A stretch of 64,000 nucleotides of DNA from an uncultured Alphaproteobacteria bacterium. Its GTDB lineage: Bacteria > Pseudomonadota > Alphaproteobacteria > RF32 > CAG-239. The stretch spans positions 124,001-188,000 of the forward strand of contig CASFQO010000002.1 of assembly GCA_949297145.1 (NCBI GenBank), in the 5' to 3' direction. Of the stretch, positions 8,922 to 18,086 are shown piece by piece. The notes beneath the pieces are model-generated. The model was not told where the DNA came from. It did no database searches and saw nothing but the letters and a program-made list of their open reading frames with translations. The position numbers and the translations under genes were made by a program. Within the stretch, counting starts at the first letter, position 1. Each line of letters starts with the position of its first letter.

Positions 8922-10505
8922 ATGATACTGGGCGTCACTCATCCGAAAAGTGTTTTACAGTGTAATGAAATGATACAAAATTACCGTAAAACCGCAAAGG
9001 TGGTGACGCCTAATTTTTGCCATCAAATTTTAAGCTCAACCGCAAATAGCAGCGTGGCGGCTAAATTGGTGAATATGATATCATCAGCTCTATCAATAGA
9101 AAGAGCAAAGCTAGATGAATTTTTGCCCTATTTGGGCACAATGCTTGGAAGAAGAGAAACCTCGAGACAAGTCATAGAAAAGATATGTCAGGTTATCGAA
9201 AAGCATTTTCCGCAGGATATGTATACGGAAGAAGAATATGCCTTTGCTGAAAAATTAAAATCCTATGAATACCATACCGAGAAAAGTGCGCTCATAGCTC
9301 AACAGTTATGGGAAGCAGTGCAAAAAAAATATGCAGATGTGAGTGCAGAAAGTTACAGTGTATCAAATCCGCGTTTGAATATAGACCGAGGATTGTACGA
9401 GGCCTATCCGCAGCGCTTGGCACCTGATATTATAAAGCTGCTAAAAAATTGTGAAAAAATAACCAAAGAAGACATCGGTACGGTAACGAAAGCGGATATT
9501 TCGCTGATTATAGAGATGCTCGATTTATATGAACCGTATGTACAGACAAATTTTAAGCAAAATCCGCAAGAGGTATTAGCCATTATTGAAGGGCTAAGTC
9601 AAGCGTCAGCTAAACTTTCTATTCCGATGCAAAAGGATATGTGTGCGGGAAGCTTAAAGAGAATTTTGCGAGCATTGGGCAATAATCTGCAAATAAGCGA
9701 GCACCAAACCGGAACAGAGCAGGAAGATATCATACTACTGTTGCTGGATGCTCAAGGGATACGCCCGGCAGATAAAGAGTTTCCGTCATTAAAACAACAA
9801 AGCGCCGATATATATGAAAAATATTGGCAAGATATTTGTAAAGGGCATCTGATAGAGATGTTTCTGATAAAGTTTTTGGCAGAAAAAATAGATATCAAAG
9901 AAAGATTAAGCGCCATTACTTATCAAGGTACTGCTGAATTGTTGAACATAAGTTTATATGAACTCATTCTTCGATGTAACAGTATGTCAGAGGCAGATTG
10001 GCTGCTGCATAGTTTTTTTGCATTTCCGTTGACAAGAGAAAATATCGCTCATTGGTCGCGATATCCAGAAATATCCGGTAGCAGATTATTGGAAGATTAT
10101 GAGCTAGCCTTAAGAGAAGGAAATGTGACCATAGCAGAGCTAGCCCAAGCGGTAAATCGCGGTGCACAGGCAAATTTCCGTCTCATCAAGCTGGCAAACG
10201 GAGAACCTTTTGTTCAAAAGCCAAGAACGGATTTGCGAGATAAAAGTATAGAGGCTCTGCTGAATGTATATTGCGAAGCTTATGCGCAAAAAGCAGAACC
10301 GCCGGAGGAAGTGTATAAAACGATATATGATGTTCGCTTCGGCAAAGTGGGACATTTGATACAAGATCCGCGCAAACCGGTAGATTTGTTCCGACAAGCG
10401 GTTTCTGAATTAGCGTATAAAAAACTCCCGCCGGAGTTAATTAAATTAACCAAAACAAATTATGGATACAACCGCCTGTTATTAAAGAAACCTTTTACGA
10501 AATAA
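8922..10505 (+). CDS. Helical protein of the VWA/AAA+ locus, paralogous N-domain
   Basis: A 527-residue, largely alpha-helical protein without membrane segments or signal peptide. The first 90 residues resemble the start of the following protein: both have (H/N)PxS, then YR, then TxxFCxxIL, then NxSVxxKL at equal spacing. This suggests the two arose by duplication or share a docking domain. The rest is not recognised. It lies 15 bases after the 105-aa gene and 3 bases before the next one, so all five genes probably form one operon. No catalytic motif is evident, and a structural or adaptor role for the ATPase is an inference. Confidence 0.6.
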   Translation: MILGVTHPKSVLQCNEMIQNYRKTAKVVTPNFCHQILSSTANSSVAAKLVNMISSALSIERAKLDEFLPYLGTMLGRRETSRQVIEKICQVIEKHFPQDMYTEEEYAFAEKLKSYEYHTEKSALIAQQLWEAVQKKYADVSAESYSVSNPRLNIDRGLYEAYPQRLAPDIIKLLKNCEKITKEDIGTVTKADISLIIEMLDLYEPYVQTNFKQNPQEVLAIIEGLSQASAKLSIPMQKDMCAGSLKRILRALGNNLQISEHQTGTEQEDIILLLLDAQGIRPADKEFPSLKQQSADIYEKYWQDICKGHLIEMFLIKFLAEKIDIKERLSAITYQGTAELLNISLYELILRCNSMSEADWLLHSFFAFPLTRENIAHWSRYPEISGSRLLEDYELALREGNVTIAELAQAVNRGAQANFRLIKLANGEPFVQKPRTDLRDKSIEALLNVYCEAYAQKAEPPEEVYKTIYDVRFGKVGHLIQDPRKPVDLFRQAVSELAYKKLPPELIKLTKTNYGYNRLLLKKPFTK

Positions 10506-10508
10506 AAC

Positions 10509-12350
10509 ATGATAAAACGCATAGAAATAACCAATCCGCAAAGCCCGATGTCAACAGCTACGGCTGTGATGAAATACCGTAATGAAAAGAAGCCGTTGAC
10601 AGAAGAATTTTGTATCTCAATTTTAGAAAAATCAGACAACGCCAGTGTATCTTATAAGCTGTTAGAGTTGATAAAAGCGGATATAGAACAAAATCCGCAA
10701 AGTTTGAATCAATATGCCCAGATAATGAGCGAGCTGTGGTTTCGGAGTATCAAGAACAAGAAAAACACCGAACTGTTAGCTCAAATTGTGCAAGATAATA
10801 TAGAAAACGTGACCATAGGCAAAGATACGACGATGTTGATTTATTTGCTGTCAACATCAGAGAATTTATCAAAAGAAAAGAAAGACGAGCTAAAAGGTTA
10901 CTTGCGCCAAATTTTGCCGTTAAGCAAAGAACAAACCGACCTGCTTCAAGAAGAGATATTGATAAATAAGGTAAAACAAGCCGCCTATAAAGATATCAAA
11001 ACAGAAATTTTGCCCAAAGCCATACTTCGCCCGCAAGCCTTGTATAGAGTGCAACAAGAGCTATTGAGAGAAGATAAACTGGAATATAACACCGCTTATG
11101 GTCAAGAGTGGAATTATTGTGCGTTAGGCTTAAAAGGGGAGAAAAATCTTACCCAAGATGAATATCAGCAGATAATCACTGTGCCGACCGCTCTAAAAAA
11201 ACAATATCCGCAATCAATTTTAAGAGAAATGAATAATCTCAATACAAAATCGGGATTTGCAGATGATAAAAGAGCTCAAGTGCTAGAAAATGTAAAATTA
11301 CTGGAAGAAACAAAAGATTTTCCATATTTGCAAAATCCTAAATTATGCTATGATGTACTGTACTATATTTCGGTTTGTTTAGCTAATGGCGCCGTAAATC
11401 GAAACCAAATGTTGCACGATGGCACAGCCAAAGAATTTTCGTCGGTATTTTCACGTTTGTTGCATTTGTATAACGGTGATAAGCAAAAGCTGGATGAAAA
11501 AGCCCATACACCGCTAGCGTTGTTGCTGGAAAGTCAATGCGGGCGAAAAATGCAAGATATGGATTTTCAACAAGCCTACAAGGATTATAGTTATTTTTTA
11601 AGCCGTGATGATTTAATCGTGTTGACCTATCCCTATGCGATAGAAAAAGGGATATTATCAGATGGATTGTCTGAAAGAATGCACGTCAATGTTTTTCAGT
11701 TAGATAAGCGCCCGCTGGATTATTTGCCGCAAATAAAGACCGCTAAAGAGATGTATCTGTACTTAAAAGGTTTCCGTGTACATAGTGATGAGGAAGAAAC
11801 GATAGATGCGTTTCCGGAATTAGCTCTGGAAGATATCTCTAAACATGAATATTATCGTCATCAAGATATAAAGACCGGAACCGGCAATTTGCTCCAGACC
11901 GTCAAAGCGAATATGAGCATAGTCAATAAGTCATATGAAGAAGGGCAGGGAATTCCGGAAGATAAAGAAAAAAATTTATTGGTTGCAACCATAGGTGCAC
12001 TGATGGATAGTTATGCCGAATTAAAAGCCCGCCAAGAAGATGAGTCAGCAGAAGATATATATGAACAAATTTTAGTTTTTTGCGCCGATAAAAAGCACCA
12101 ATTATCGCGTATACCGACAACCCCAAACAGTGCCTATATAAGTATGATTTATGCAAAAAAACATCAGGATATTAAAGATTTGGCATTTAAGACGCCGGAA
12201 GAATGTAGAGAGATATTAGAAGAATTTCGAAACAAAAGGATAAAACGCCGTGAGCAAAAAAAAGCTGAATCTCAGCAAAAATCACAATCCACAAAAACAA
12301 ATACCGGCATACTTCAAAAGATGAAAAATAAACTGTTCGGCCGTGGATAA
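10509..12350 (+). CDS. Helical protein closing the VWA/AAA+ operon
   Basis: A 613-residue helical protein. Its N-terminus (about residues 8-75) aligns by eye with that of the preceding 527-aa protein (NPQS, YR, TEEFCxxIL, NASVxxKL). The C-terminal 45 residues are Lys/Gln/Arg-rich and may bind nucleic acid or lie flexible. I do not recognise any enzyme domain. The gene starts three bases after its neighbour and is followed by a strong shared terminator (12378-12410), so it is the last gene of the operon. A function with the AAA+/VWA pair is inferred from position. Confidence 0.6.
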   Translation: MIKRIEITNPQSPMSTATAVMKYRNEKKPLTEEFCISILEKSDNASVSYKLLELIKADIEQNPQSLNQYAQIMSELWFRSIKNKKNTELLAQIVQDNIENVTIGKDTTMLIYLLSTSENLSKEKKDELKGYLRQILPLSKEQTDLLQEEILINKVKQAAYKDIKTEILPKAILRPQALYRVQQELLREDKLEYNTAYGQEWNYCALGLKGEKNLTQDEYQQIITVPTALKKQYPQSILREMNNLNTKSGFADDKRAQVLENVKLLEETKDFPYLQNPKLCYDVLYYISVCLANGAVNRNQMLHDGTAKEFSSVFSRLLHLYNGDKQKLDEKAHTPLALLLESQCGRKMQDMDFQQAYKDYSYFLSRDDLIVLTYPYAIEKGILSDGLSERMHVNVFQLDKRPLDYLPQIKTAKEMYLYLKGFRVHSDEEETIDAFPELALEDISKHEYYRHQDIKTGTGNLLQTVKANMSIVNKSYEEGQGIPEDKEKNLLVATIGALMDSYAELKARQEDESAEDIYEQILVFCADKKHQLSRIPTTPNSAYISMIYAKKHQDIKDLAFKTPEECREILEEFRNKRIKRREQKKAESQQKSQSTKTNTGILQKMKNKLFGRG

Positions 12351-12377
12351 AAAAAACATCAATAAGGAAAGTAAATA

Positions 12378-12410
12378 AAAAATCCCTGAAAATCATCTTC
12401 AGGGATTTTT
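12378..12410. terminator. Bidirectional intrinsic terminator
   Basis: A perfect 13-bp stem, AAAAATCCCTGAA (12378-12390) with TTCAGGGATTTTT (12398-12410), lies between two convergent genes. The A and T ends give U-runs in both directions. Confidence 0.85.
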
Positions 12411-12422
12411 GTTGGTAACAGC

Positions 12423-15400
12423 TTATCTATCGGATATTTTCTGATTTAAGAAGTTGGCAATGTTGCCGAAGTATTGCTCCGAGATAGAAGAAAGCGTATT
12501 TTGTTTAATCGTCTCTCTTTCAGTTTGTCTGTGTTTTAATTCGGATCTAATTCGTTTGTCAGCCAAATCATCAATCCAAGCCGTAACGTCCACATACCAA
12601 CCGCCTTTGCCATAGTGCGCCCGACGTCTATCGCGTATGACAGAAGCAAATGTATTTTCATTCCCCCAGTGGTTATTGTTGTACGCACAATAGGTATAAG
12701 CATCTTGCGAAGAAGCATTCATCGTCGGGAAGAAACCGTTAAAGTGCTGATTTCCGGCAGAGTTTCTCTTAAATCCGCTTTGAAGCACGGCATAAGGATT
12801 ATGACGCATATAATCTTTAATATCTCTTTCCAGATTTTGCGAATAGGTGATATGATTAGAATATCTCTTAAAGACATCGCGCATACCGGTCGTGCTGTGG
12901 GCGCTGATGCGGCATTTATCAATAACATCACCAACCGCCTGAGCCACAAAGCTGTTTGGATTTTCTTGCTTAAAGATATCATAAGCTTGACAGAGGCTTG
13001 CCATGCTCATACCTGCGCAATATAAACGTTGGTCAATTCTACCCATAATTCCCTGTTTTGCTAAAGCTTTATTGGCAGCGGCAAAGGCTTTTCGCTTATC
13101 GCCATAAGAAAGTTTGATAACGTTATCATAGCTGCATTGCGCATAAATTTTGCAAAACGTTTCCAAATCTTTCTGTTTTTGCGCGTCCAAGATTTCTTGT
13201 TCCGAAGTCTCGTCCATTAAAGAATTTTGGATATCGCTAAAGAATGGGCTATCAGCGAAAAATAAATCATCCTCGTTACTGTTATTTGGGGCAGAAAAGA
13301 CATCCAACGTCGGTTCATAAGCAAATGTCGCATTAACGGCAACTTGTCTTGAAAAATCCGCCGTATCAAATAAGTCATTATAAGGAACAGCGGTCCGGAA
13401 CTGGCTTTGCTGAATAGCTGAAAACAGGTGGCTCTCCACATCTTTATCGGTTGCAGCCATATTAACCGCCGCAATAAGTTGTCTCCAATCATCCGGTTGC
13501 ACGGAAGCACTGTTGCTAATATCATCTAATCCTTTTTGTTGTGAAGATGAAAGTTGAATACCTTTTAATTCATAAAAGTCAGAGATAGCCGAAGCAACCA
13601 TAGAAACCGAACAGTTTTTATCATGGTTTTTCATAAGGGTGTAATAAAGATAAGCAGCCATACTTTCGTTTTGAATATGCCCAATGCCATATTTATCAAA
13701 AATTTGCGCTTTAGCGATAACACGCGCATCATCATAAGAAAGGTTCTTATAGCTTCCGATATTATAAAAATTAGCTAACGCTCTATTCTCGCGCATAAAG
13801 TCATTATACAAAGCGCGGTTGATACCGTAGTTTTGATTTTTCAAATAAGTCGAATTGGTCTTTTCAAAACAAAGATTAAAGAAGTCAGCATTCGGAACGT
13901 TGTGTAATTTATCATTTTTGATAAAAGGAATAGGCACATCATAGTCAGCTTCATTAATTGGTTGGTCTGGAGTTTCAGTAAAGTTGCTCCAAGAGAGTTC
14001 CGGCGTTAAAAGATTGTAGTCTTGAGACTGAAAGCCCAAGAATTCATTAACATCGGCATAATAGGTGTTTGCTTTATCTAAAACACCTTGCGGAAGAGAG
14101 AGCGAATCAAACGCCATAGAGATGCGATGAAAATCAAAAGCCGGACCCAGATTTTGCACCCCTTTATACCCCATATAGCTTAATCCTGCCAAAGGCACAC
14201 CAATCGCGGCATATTTGAGCGTCTTTTTACCTTTTTCTTGAACTTTTTGCTTGAATTCAAGGATTTTAGCCTTTTGTGATTGTTTCTTTTGGGCTTTATA
14301 GCTTTCGATGTTGAGAGAAATATTTTTAATAACTTGTTGTCTGCGAGCCAAGCGACATTTATGAAAAATTCGGCTAAGGAAGCTTTGTGTTTGTTGTTTG
14401 GGAACATAAAGCTGCATTTTGGGCTGTTTTTTAGCAACCAGCTTTTGATACATTTTTTGTGTAGCTTCGCGAGAAGAAACAGCAACATGGCTAACCACGG
14501 CTTGTACCATAACAACAGGCTTTTTGAACAGAGATTTGAGTTTTGCAAAAAAGGCTAATCTTCTGTTTTTGCGAGCAAGTTTACGTTGTAATTGACGTTC
14601 TTTGCGTTGTTTTTTGAGTGCTTCTTTTTGAGCTTTCAACGCCAAGCGTTTTTGCTTTTTCTGTTCTTGTTTCTGCTTTTTTAACTCATCTTTCTTTTGT
14701 TTCAGAGCTTCTTTTTGAGCTTTAAGCTCCAAGCGTTTTTGCTTTTCTTGCTCTTGTTTCTGCAGTTTTAATTCATGTTTTTTCTGTTTAAGAGTTTCTT
14801 TTTGAGCTTTAAGCTCCAAGAGTTTTTGCTTTTTCTGCTCTTGTTTTTGTTGTTTAAGCAAAAGAGCCTGTTTCTTTTGTTCTGCTTTAATCTGTTTTTT
14901 GGATGGCTCGACGGCGCGATTTTTAGCATTTTCAACAACGTTTTGTGACGTTTGTTCTTTCTCAACAGAAACAACATTTTGTGTTTGCGTTACAGCGCCT
15001 TTACCATAATCTTGTAAGAAATCTTTAAGAGAACCTCTGTACTGAGAAAGTTGAATTCTAAATTGGACGGCATCTTTTTCACTGATGTGCAAGTCTTTGA
15101 CAATTTTTTCCAAATAAACAAAGTTAGCTTTTTTGCGTAACGCTTTGGCATTTTGTTCCAAAAGCGGTTTGCCGTTTTGATTATCGGAATACTTAGAAAA
15201 TTCGCTTAAAATTTTCTCATAAGGAGAAGAAACATTGGGTGTTTCAGCAGTGCTTTGCTGTGAGACACGGTTTGGGAGAGTAGCCACAGAAGGTGAAGAA
15301 GAAACATATTGGGCAGTCAAAGCGCGAAATTGTTGATGTGCTTCCGCTCCATCCATAGCTTTTTCCAGCATTTGAGCCGCATCAACGCCTGCAAATTGAG

Positions 15401-15956
15401 CCATGGAAGATAGGGATGTCTGAATATTTTCTTGTGTCGCAGCCAGTTTAATTAAATCTTTTTGATAAGAAGAGGCTAAAAGTGCCCGAGCGACATTGTC
15501 CTTAGTCCCAATTTGTTCTTTGAGAGTAACCTCATCAACGCCGATAATTTGAGCCAGTTGCTTAAATCTTTTTTGATAAAGAGGCTTGTCAAGTTCTTGA
15601 GCAGAAAAATTAAAATCGTGCTGTAAAATATCAAAGCTGACCTGAGCCATTTGTTTGGCAAGTAAAGTTTGATGAAATTCGGCAGTTAATTGCGCACCGG
15701 CTTTACCCAAGGCTACGAAAGCGGGAACATTGTCATCTTTGCTAAATTCTTTTTGTAAGGAGAGTAATTTATCTTTGTGCTGCAAAGTGTAATGATGAAC
15801 TTGCTTATCATAATCAGCCACCAAACGAAGATAATCGTCAGGTTTCGCACTAAAATCTTTTTCAGTAAGAGAAATTCCCAGAAAGGCACATTTTCTTGCA
15901 ACTTCCTGAAAATATTCTTTGTCTATTTTGGGTCTAACCTTGATTTTACTAAGCAT
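12423..15956 (-). CDS. Very large coiled-coil protein with a possible C-terminal Cys/His domain
   Basis: An 1177-residue protein. The N-terminal 250 residues are helical. Residues about 350-470 are an extremely Lys/Gln/Arg-rich coiled coil with a 29-residue repeat. A short hydrophobic segment near 600 (AAIGVPLAGLSYMGY) may cross or touch a membrane. The C-terminal region (about 640-1177) looks globular. In it Cys980 starts a helix (YCAGMSMASL), followed by His1071 (NQHFNGFFP) and a polar Trp/Asn-rich stretch. That spacing is reminiscent of papain-fold hydrolases but is not a recognised family. There is no signal peptide. The ATG is preceded by GAGAGGTG. It converges on the VWA/AAA+ operon and shares its terminator. 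An effector or cell-architecture protein are both possible. Confidence 0.6.
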   Translation of the reverse strand: MLSKIKVRPKIDKEYFQEVARKCAFLGISLTEKDFSAKPDDYLRLVADYDKQVHHYTLQHKDKLLSLQKEFSKDDNVPAFVALGKAGAQLTAEFHQTLLAKQMAQVSFDILQHDFNFSAQELDKPLYQKRFKQLAQIIGVDEVTLKEQIGTKDNVARALLASSYQKDLIKLAATQENIQTSLSSMAQFAGVDAAQMLEKAMDGAEAHQQFRALTAQYVSSSPSVATLPNRVSQQSTAETPNVSSPYEKILSEFSKYSDNQNGKPLLEQNAKALRKKANFVYLEKIVKDLHISEKDAVQFRIQLSQYRGSLKDFLQDYGKGAVTQTQNVVSVEKEQTSQNVVENAKNRAVEPSKKQIKAEQKKQALLLKQQKQEQKKQKLLELKAQKETLKQKKHELKLQKQEQEKQKRLELKAQKEALKQKKDELKKQKQEQKKQKRLALKAQKEALKKQRKERQLQRKLARKNRRLAFFAKLKSLFKKPVVMVQAVVSHVAVSSREATQKMYQKLVAKKQPKMQLYVPKQQTQSFLSRIFHKCRLARRQQVIKNISLNIESYKAQKKQSQKAKILEFKQKVQEKGKKTLKYAAIGVPLAGLSYMGYKGVQNLGPAFDFHRISMAFDSLSLPQGVLDKANTYYADVNEFLGFQSQDYNLLTPELSWSNFTETPDQPINEADYDVPIPFIKNDKLHNVPNADFFNLCFEKTNSTYLKNQNYGINRALYNDFMRENRALANFYNIGSYKNLSYDDARVIAKAQIFDKYGIGHIQNESMAAYLYYTLMKNHDKNCSVSMVASAISDFYELKGIQLSSSQQKGLDDISNSASVQPDDWRQLIAAVNMAATDKDVESHLFSAIQQSQFRTAVPYNDLFDTADFSRQVAVNATFAYEPTLDVFSAPNNSNEDDLFFADSPFFSDIQNSLMDETSEQEILDAQKQKDLETFCKIYAQCSYDNVIKLSYGDKRKAFAAANKALAKQGIMGRIDQRLYCAGMSMASLCQAYDIFKQENPNSFVAQAVGDVIDKCRISAHSTTGMRDVFKRYSNHITYSQNLERDIKDYMRHNPYAVLQSGFKRNSAGNQHFNGFFPTMNASSQDAYTYCAYNNNHWGNENTFASVIRDRRRAHYGKGGWYVDVTAWIDDLADKRIRSELKHRQTERETIKQNTLSSISEQYFGNIANFLNQKISDR
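14600..14870 (-). repeat. About 87-bp coding repeat in the coiled-coil gene
   Basis: Three diverged units of about 29 codons encode QKQEQ..KQK.L.LKAQKE.LKQKK.EL. They form the Lys/Gln-rich coiled coil. Boundaries are approximate. Confidence 0.65.
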
Positions 15957-16060
15957 TCAATCACCTCTCAGCTGGTAATTTTATACAAATATAAATCTTT
16001 TATACCACTATCTAAACAAAAAATCAACTATATTTTGTGTATATTTTGGCAAATTTAAAT

Positions 16061-16089
16061 AAAAAGCCCGAATCACTAAGGATTCGGGC
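16061..16089 (-). terminator. Intrinsic terminator of the lipoprotein gene
   Basis: GCCCGAATC (16066-16074) pairs with GATTCGGGC (16081-16089). The A5 run at 16061-16065 reads as a U-run on the minus strand, just after the stop of the gene at 16108. Confidence 0.8.
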
Positions 16090-16107
16090 AAAAATAATCA
16101 AATAATT

Positions 16108-17844
16108 TTACAACGCACGAGATTGGAACGTCATAGAACGCCCGTTCGGAGCCGTAAGCGTTAAGGAATACCTATCTTGCGAATAAGAGGAGGAATATGT
16201 ATTGATAAAAGCGGAATAAAGCCCGCCGACAATATTTTTCCATCCAAAGAGACTGCAAGAAAGTTTATCAATCCCCATAATGAGCGAATTATCCTCAGCC
16301 AACCACTTAATGGCATCTTTGTAAACTACAGCCCGTGCAATACGGAAAGGTTTACCGGCTTTGGTTTGTGCCGCCGAGTTAAAACCGGAATAACCGGATT
16401 GGGTATAGGTAAACTGTGTCGGAAAGTCTTCCTCAAAATCACAAACTCCAAAATAATAACCTTCTTCAAAGCGAATAACGACAGCTTTTTTGGTAATTTC
16501 GCCCCCATTTTGATAAGCATCAACATCTAACACCGCTGAAACTTGAAAATCAATAATTCTGCCGTATTTCAATGCAGTATCAGAAGTCGGAGGCGTTGTC
16601 ACATCTGTTCCGCCGTTTCCTTGTTCATCACCATTACCATCTTCGGAAGATGAACCATTGTTGTCATCACTACCTGTTCCGGAAGTATCCAGAATAAGCA
16701 GCGTAGAAGAGGAGGCCTCAAAGGTCTTATCACAAAAAACAGCCGTTGCTTCAGAAGTTAATTTTTTAGAGTTATCTCCAACCTTAGAGGATTTGATGTC
16801 AACATCAAAAACAACCGGTAAATCAAACCCAATCTCTTGCCCATCAACTTTGACACTAGCTTCATAAATCGGATAAGAATAAGCATGGATAAAGTTTTGT
16901 TGACCATTATCAAAACGAACGGTTTGCACACCTGTTCGCGATTGAATGTTCCACGCTTCATCCGCATTGATTTTAGAAGCCTTCGTTTGAGTTAATGAAA
17001 CTTGAGAAGAAAACTCAAGATTTTCCGCCAACACGGATGGTTTTTCACTAACTTTGAGCGAAAAGGGCAAAATCGGAGAGTAAATTTTGTTACTTTTAAC
17101 TCCGGAAAGTGTCCAAGTATCAATTTTGTTGACAAAGAGTTTGAAAGAAGATTTATCCATCCATTCGGCGCCGGTGTCATAGCTGGTAAAAAGCAGCTGA
17201 TCACTTTGGCCGTCAACCGAGCTTTTCACATAAGAAATTGACATATCCTCTGTTCCTCTGTCCCCGCGATTAACAACCGACCACGGAGCACTAAAAGTAA
17301 TGGAAACGATATAATTATTCAAAGAATTTTCATCTTTCATAACTTGCATATAGCTTAGAGAAAAGTCGGTAATTTCCAAATGCGGTAAAATTTCACCGGT
17401 TGATTTAGAGCTGAGATTAACATCTTCATAACAAATTTCGGCCATGACGACTTGTGTATCATTAAGCTCAAAAGATTTGCGCAAAACATGACGCACAGGT
17501 GAAACGCCGGATGAAGAAGCAGCCGATGTAACATCAAGATTTGAAGGTTTGACAGACACAACCGAGGTCGATAAAACCGTATCTTGCTTAACCCAAAGCT
17601 TGACATAAGCAATAGGCGAAACCGAAATCTCTTTTCCGGAGGAAGAGTAGACCAGAGTTTGCTTGCAAGAAAGCACGGCAGTATCTTGAACAACGGTATT
17701 GTTCCAATCATAAGCGAAAGAAACCAACATCACATCGTCATCAAGCTCCAAAGAAGGAGAGATAGAACCACTGCAACTCGACAATAACGAAATAATCAAA
17801 ATTCCTGTAAAAAGAATTTTTTGAAAAAAACTTTTTTTGTTCAT
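16108..17844 (-). CDS. Surface lipoprotein of Bacteroidota style
   Basis: A 578-residue lipoprotein. The signal has a lipobox, LLSSC, with Cys24, followed by SGS. The mature part is rich in Ser, Thr and beta-type sequence. A flexible Gly/Ser/Asp/Asn linker near residues 395-425 divides it into a large N-terminal and a smaller C-terminal part. The composition and the start (A/T-rich, no Shine-Dalgarno) resemble secreted lipoproteins of gut Bacteroidota more than alphaproteobacterial proteins, so horizontal transfer is possible, but I could not find the typical Bacteroidota -7 promoter box. I do not recognise a domain. It has its own terminator and no operon partner. Confidence 0.6.
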   Translation of the reverse strand: MNKKSFFQKILFTGILIISLLSSCSGSISPSLELDDDVMLVSFAYDWNNTVVQDTAVLSCKQTLVYSSSGKEISVSPIAYVKLWVKQDTVLSTSVVSVKPSNLDVTSAASSSGVSPVRHVLRKSFELNDTQVVMAEICYEDVNLSSKSTGEILPHLEITDFSLSYMQVMKDENSLNNYIVSITFSAPWSVVNRGDRGTEDMSISYVKSSVDGQSDQLLFTSYDTGAEWMDKSSFKLFVNKIDTWTLSGVKSNKIYSPILPFSLKVSEKPSVLAENLEFSSQVSLTQTKASKINADEAWNIQSRTGVQTVRFDNGQQNFIHAYSYPIYEASVKVDGQEIGFDLPVVFDVDIKSSKVGDNSKKLTSEATAVFCDKTFEASSSTLLILDTSGTGSDDNNGSSSEDGNGDEQGNGGTDVTTPPTSDTALKYGRIIDFQVSAVLDVDAYQNGGEITKKAVVIRFEEGYYFGVCDFEEDFPTQFTYTQSGYSGFNSAAQTKAGKPFRIARAVVYKDAIKWLAEDNSLIMGIDKLSCSLFGWKNIVGGLYSAFINTYSSSYSQDRYSLTLTAPNGRSMTFQSRAL

Positions 17845-18032
17845 AAAATAAAATATTTAAAAATTAGCATATTCAATCACATAGAATGAATGTCACGTTG
17901 CTTAGGTTATACCATAAATATAGACCGTATAATAAAAGCGACATAATAAGAAATATAAGCGGAGCCATAGTAACAAGGAAAAATAAAAAATCAAGTTTTT
18001 TTGTCTTTGGACTTATTTTTGTCTAAAATAAC

Positions 18033-18060
18033 TTGACAAGACACAAAAAAGGCATATACT
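18033..18060 (+). promoter_or_regulatory. Sigma70-like promoter of the gene at 18087
   Basis: TTGACA (18033-18038), a 16-base spacer and TATACT (18055-18060). The leader of about 20 bases is A/T-rich and has no ribosome site next to the ATG. Confidence 0.65.
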
Positions 18061-18086
18061 GCAACAGGAATTAAAATTTTTAAGAT

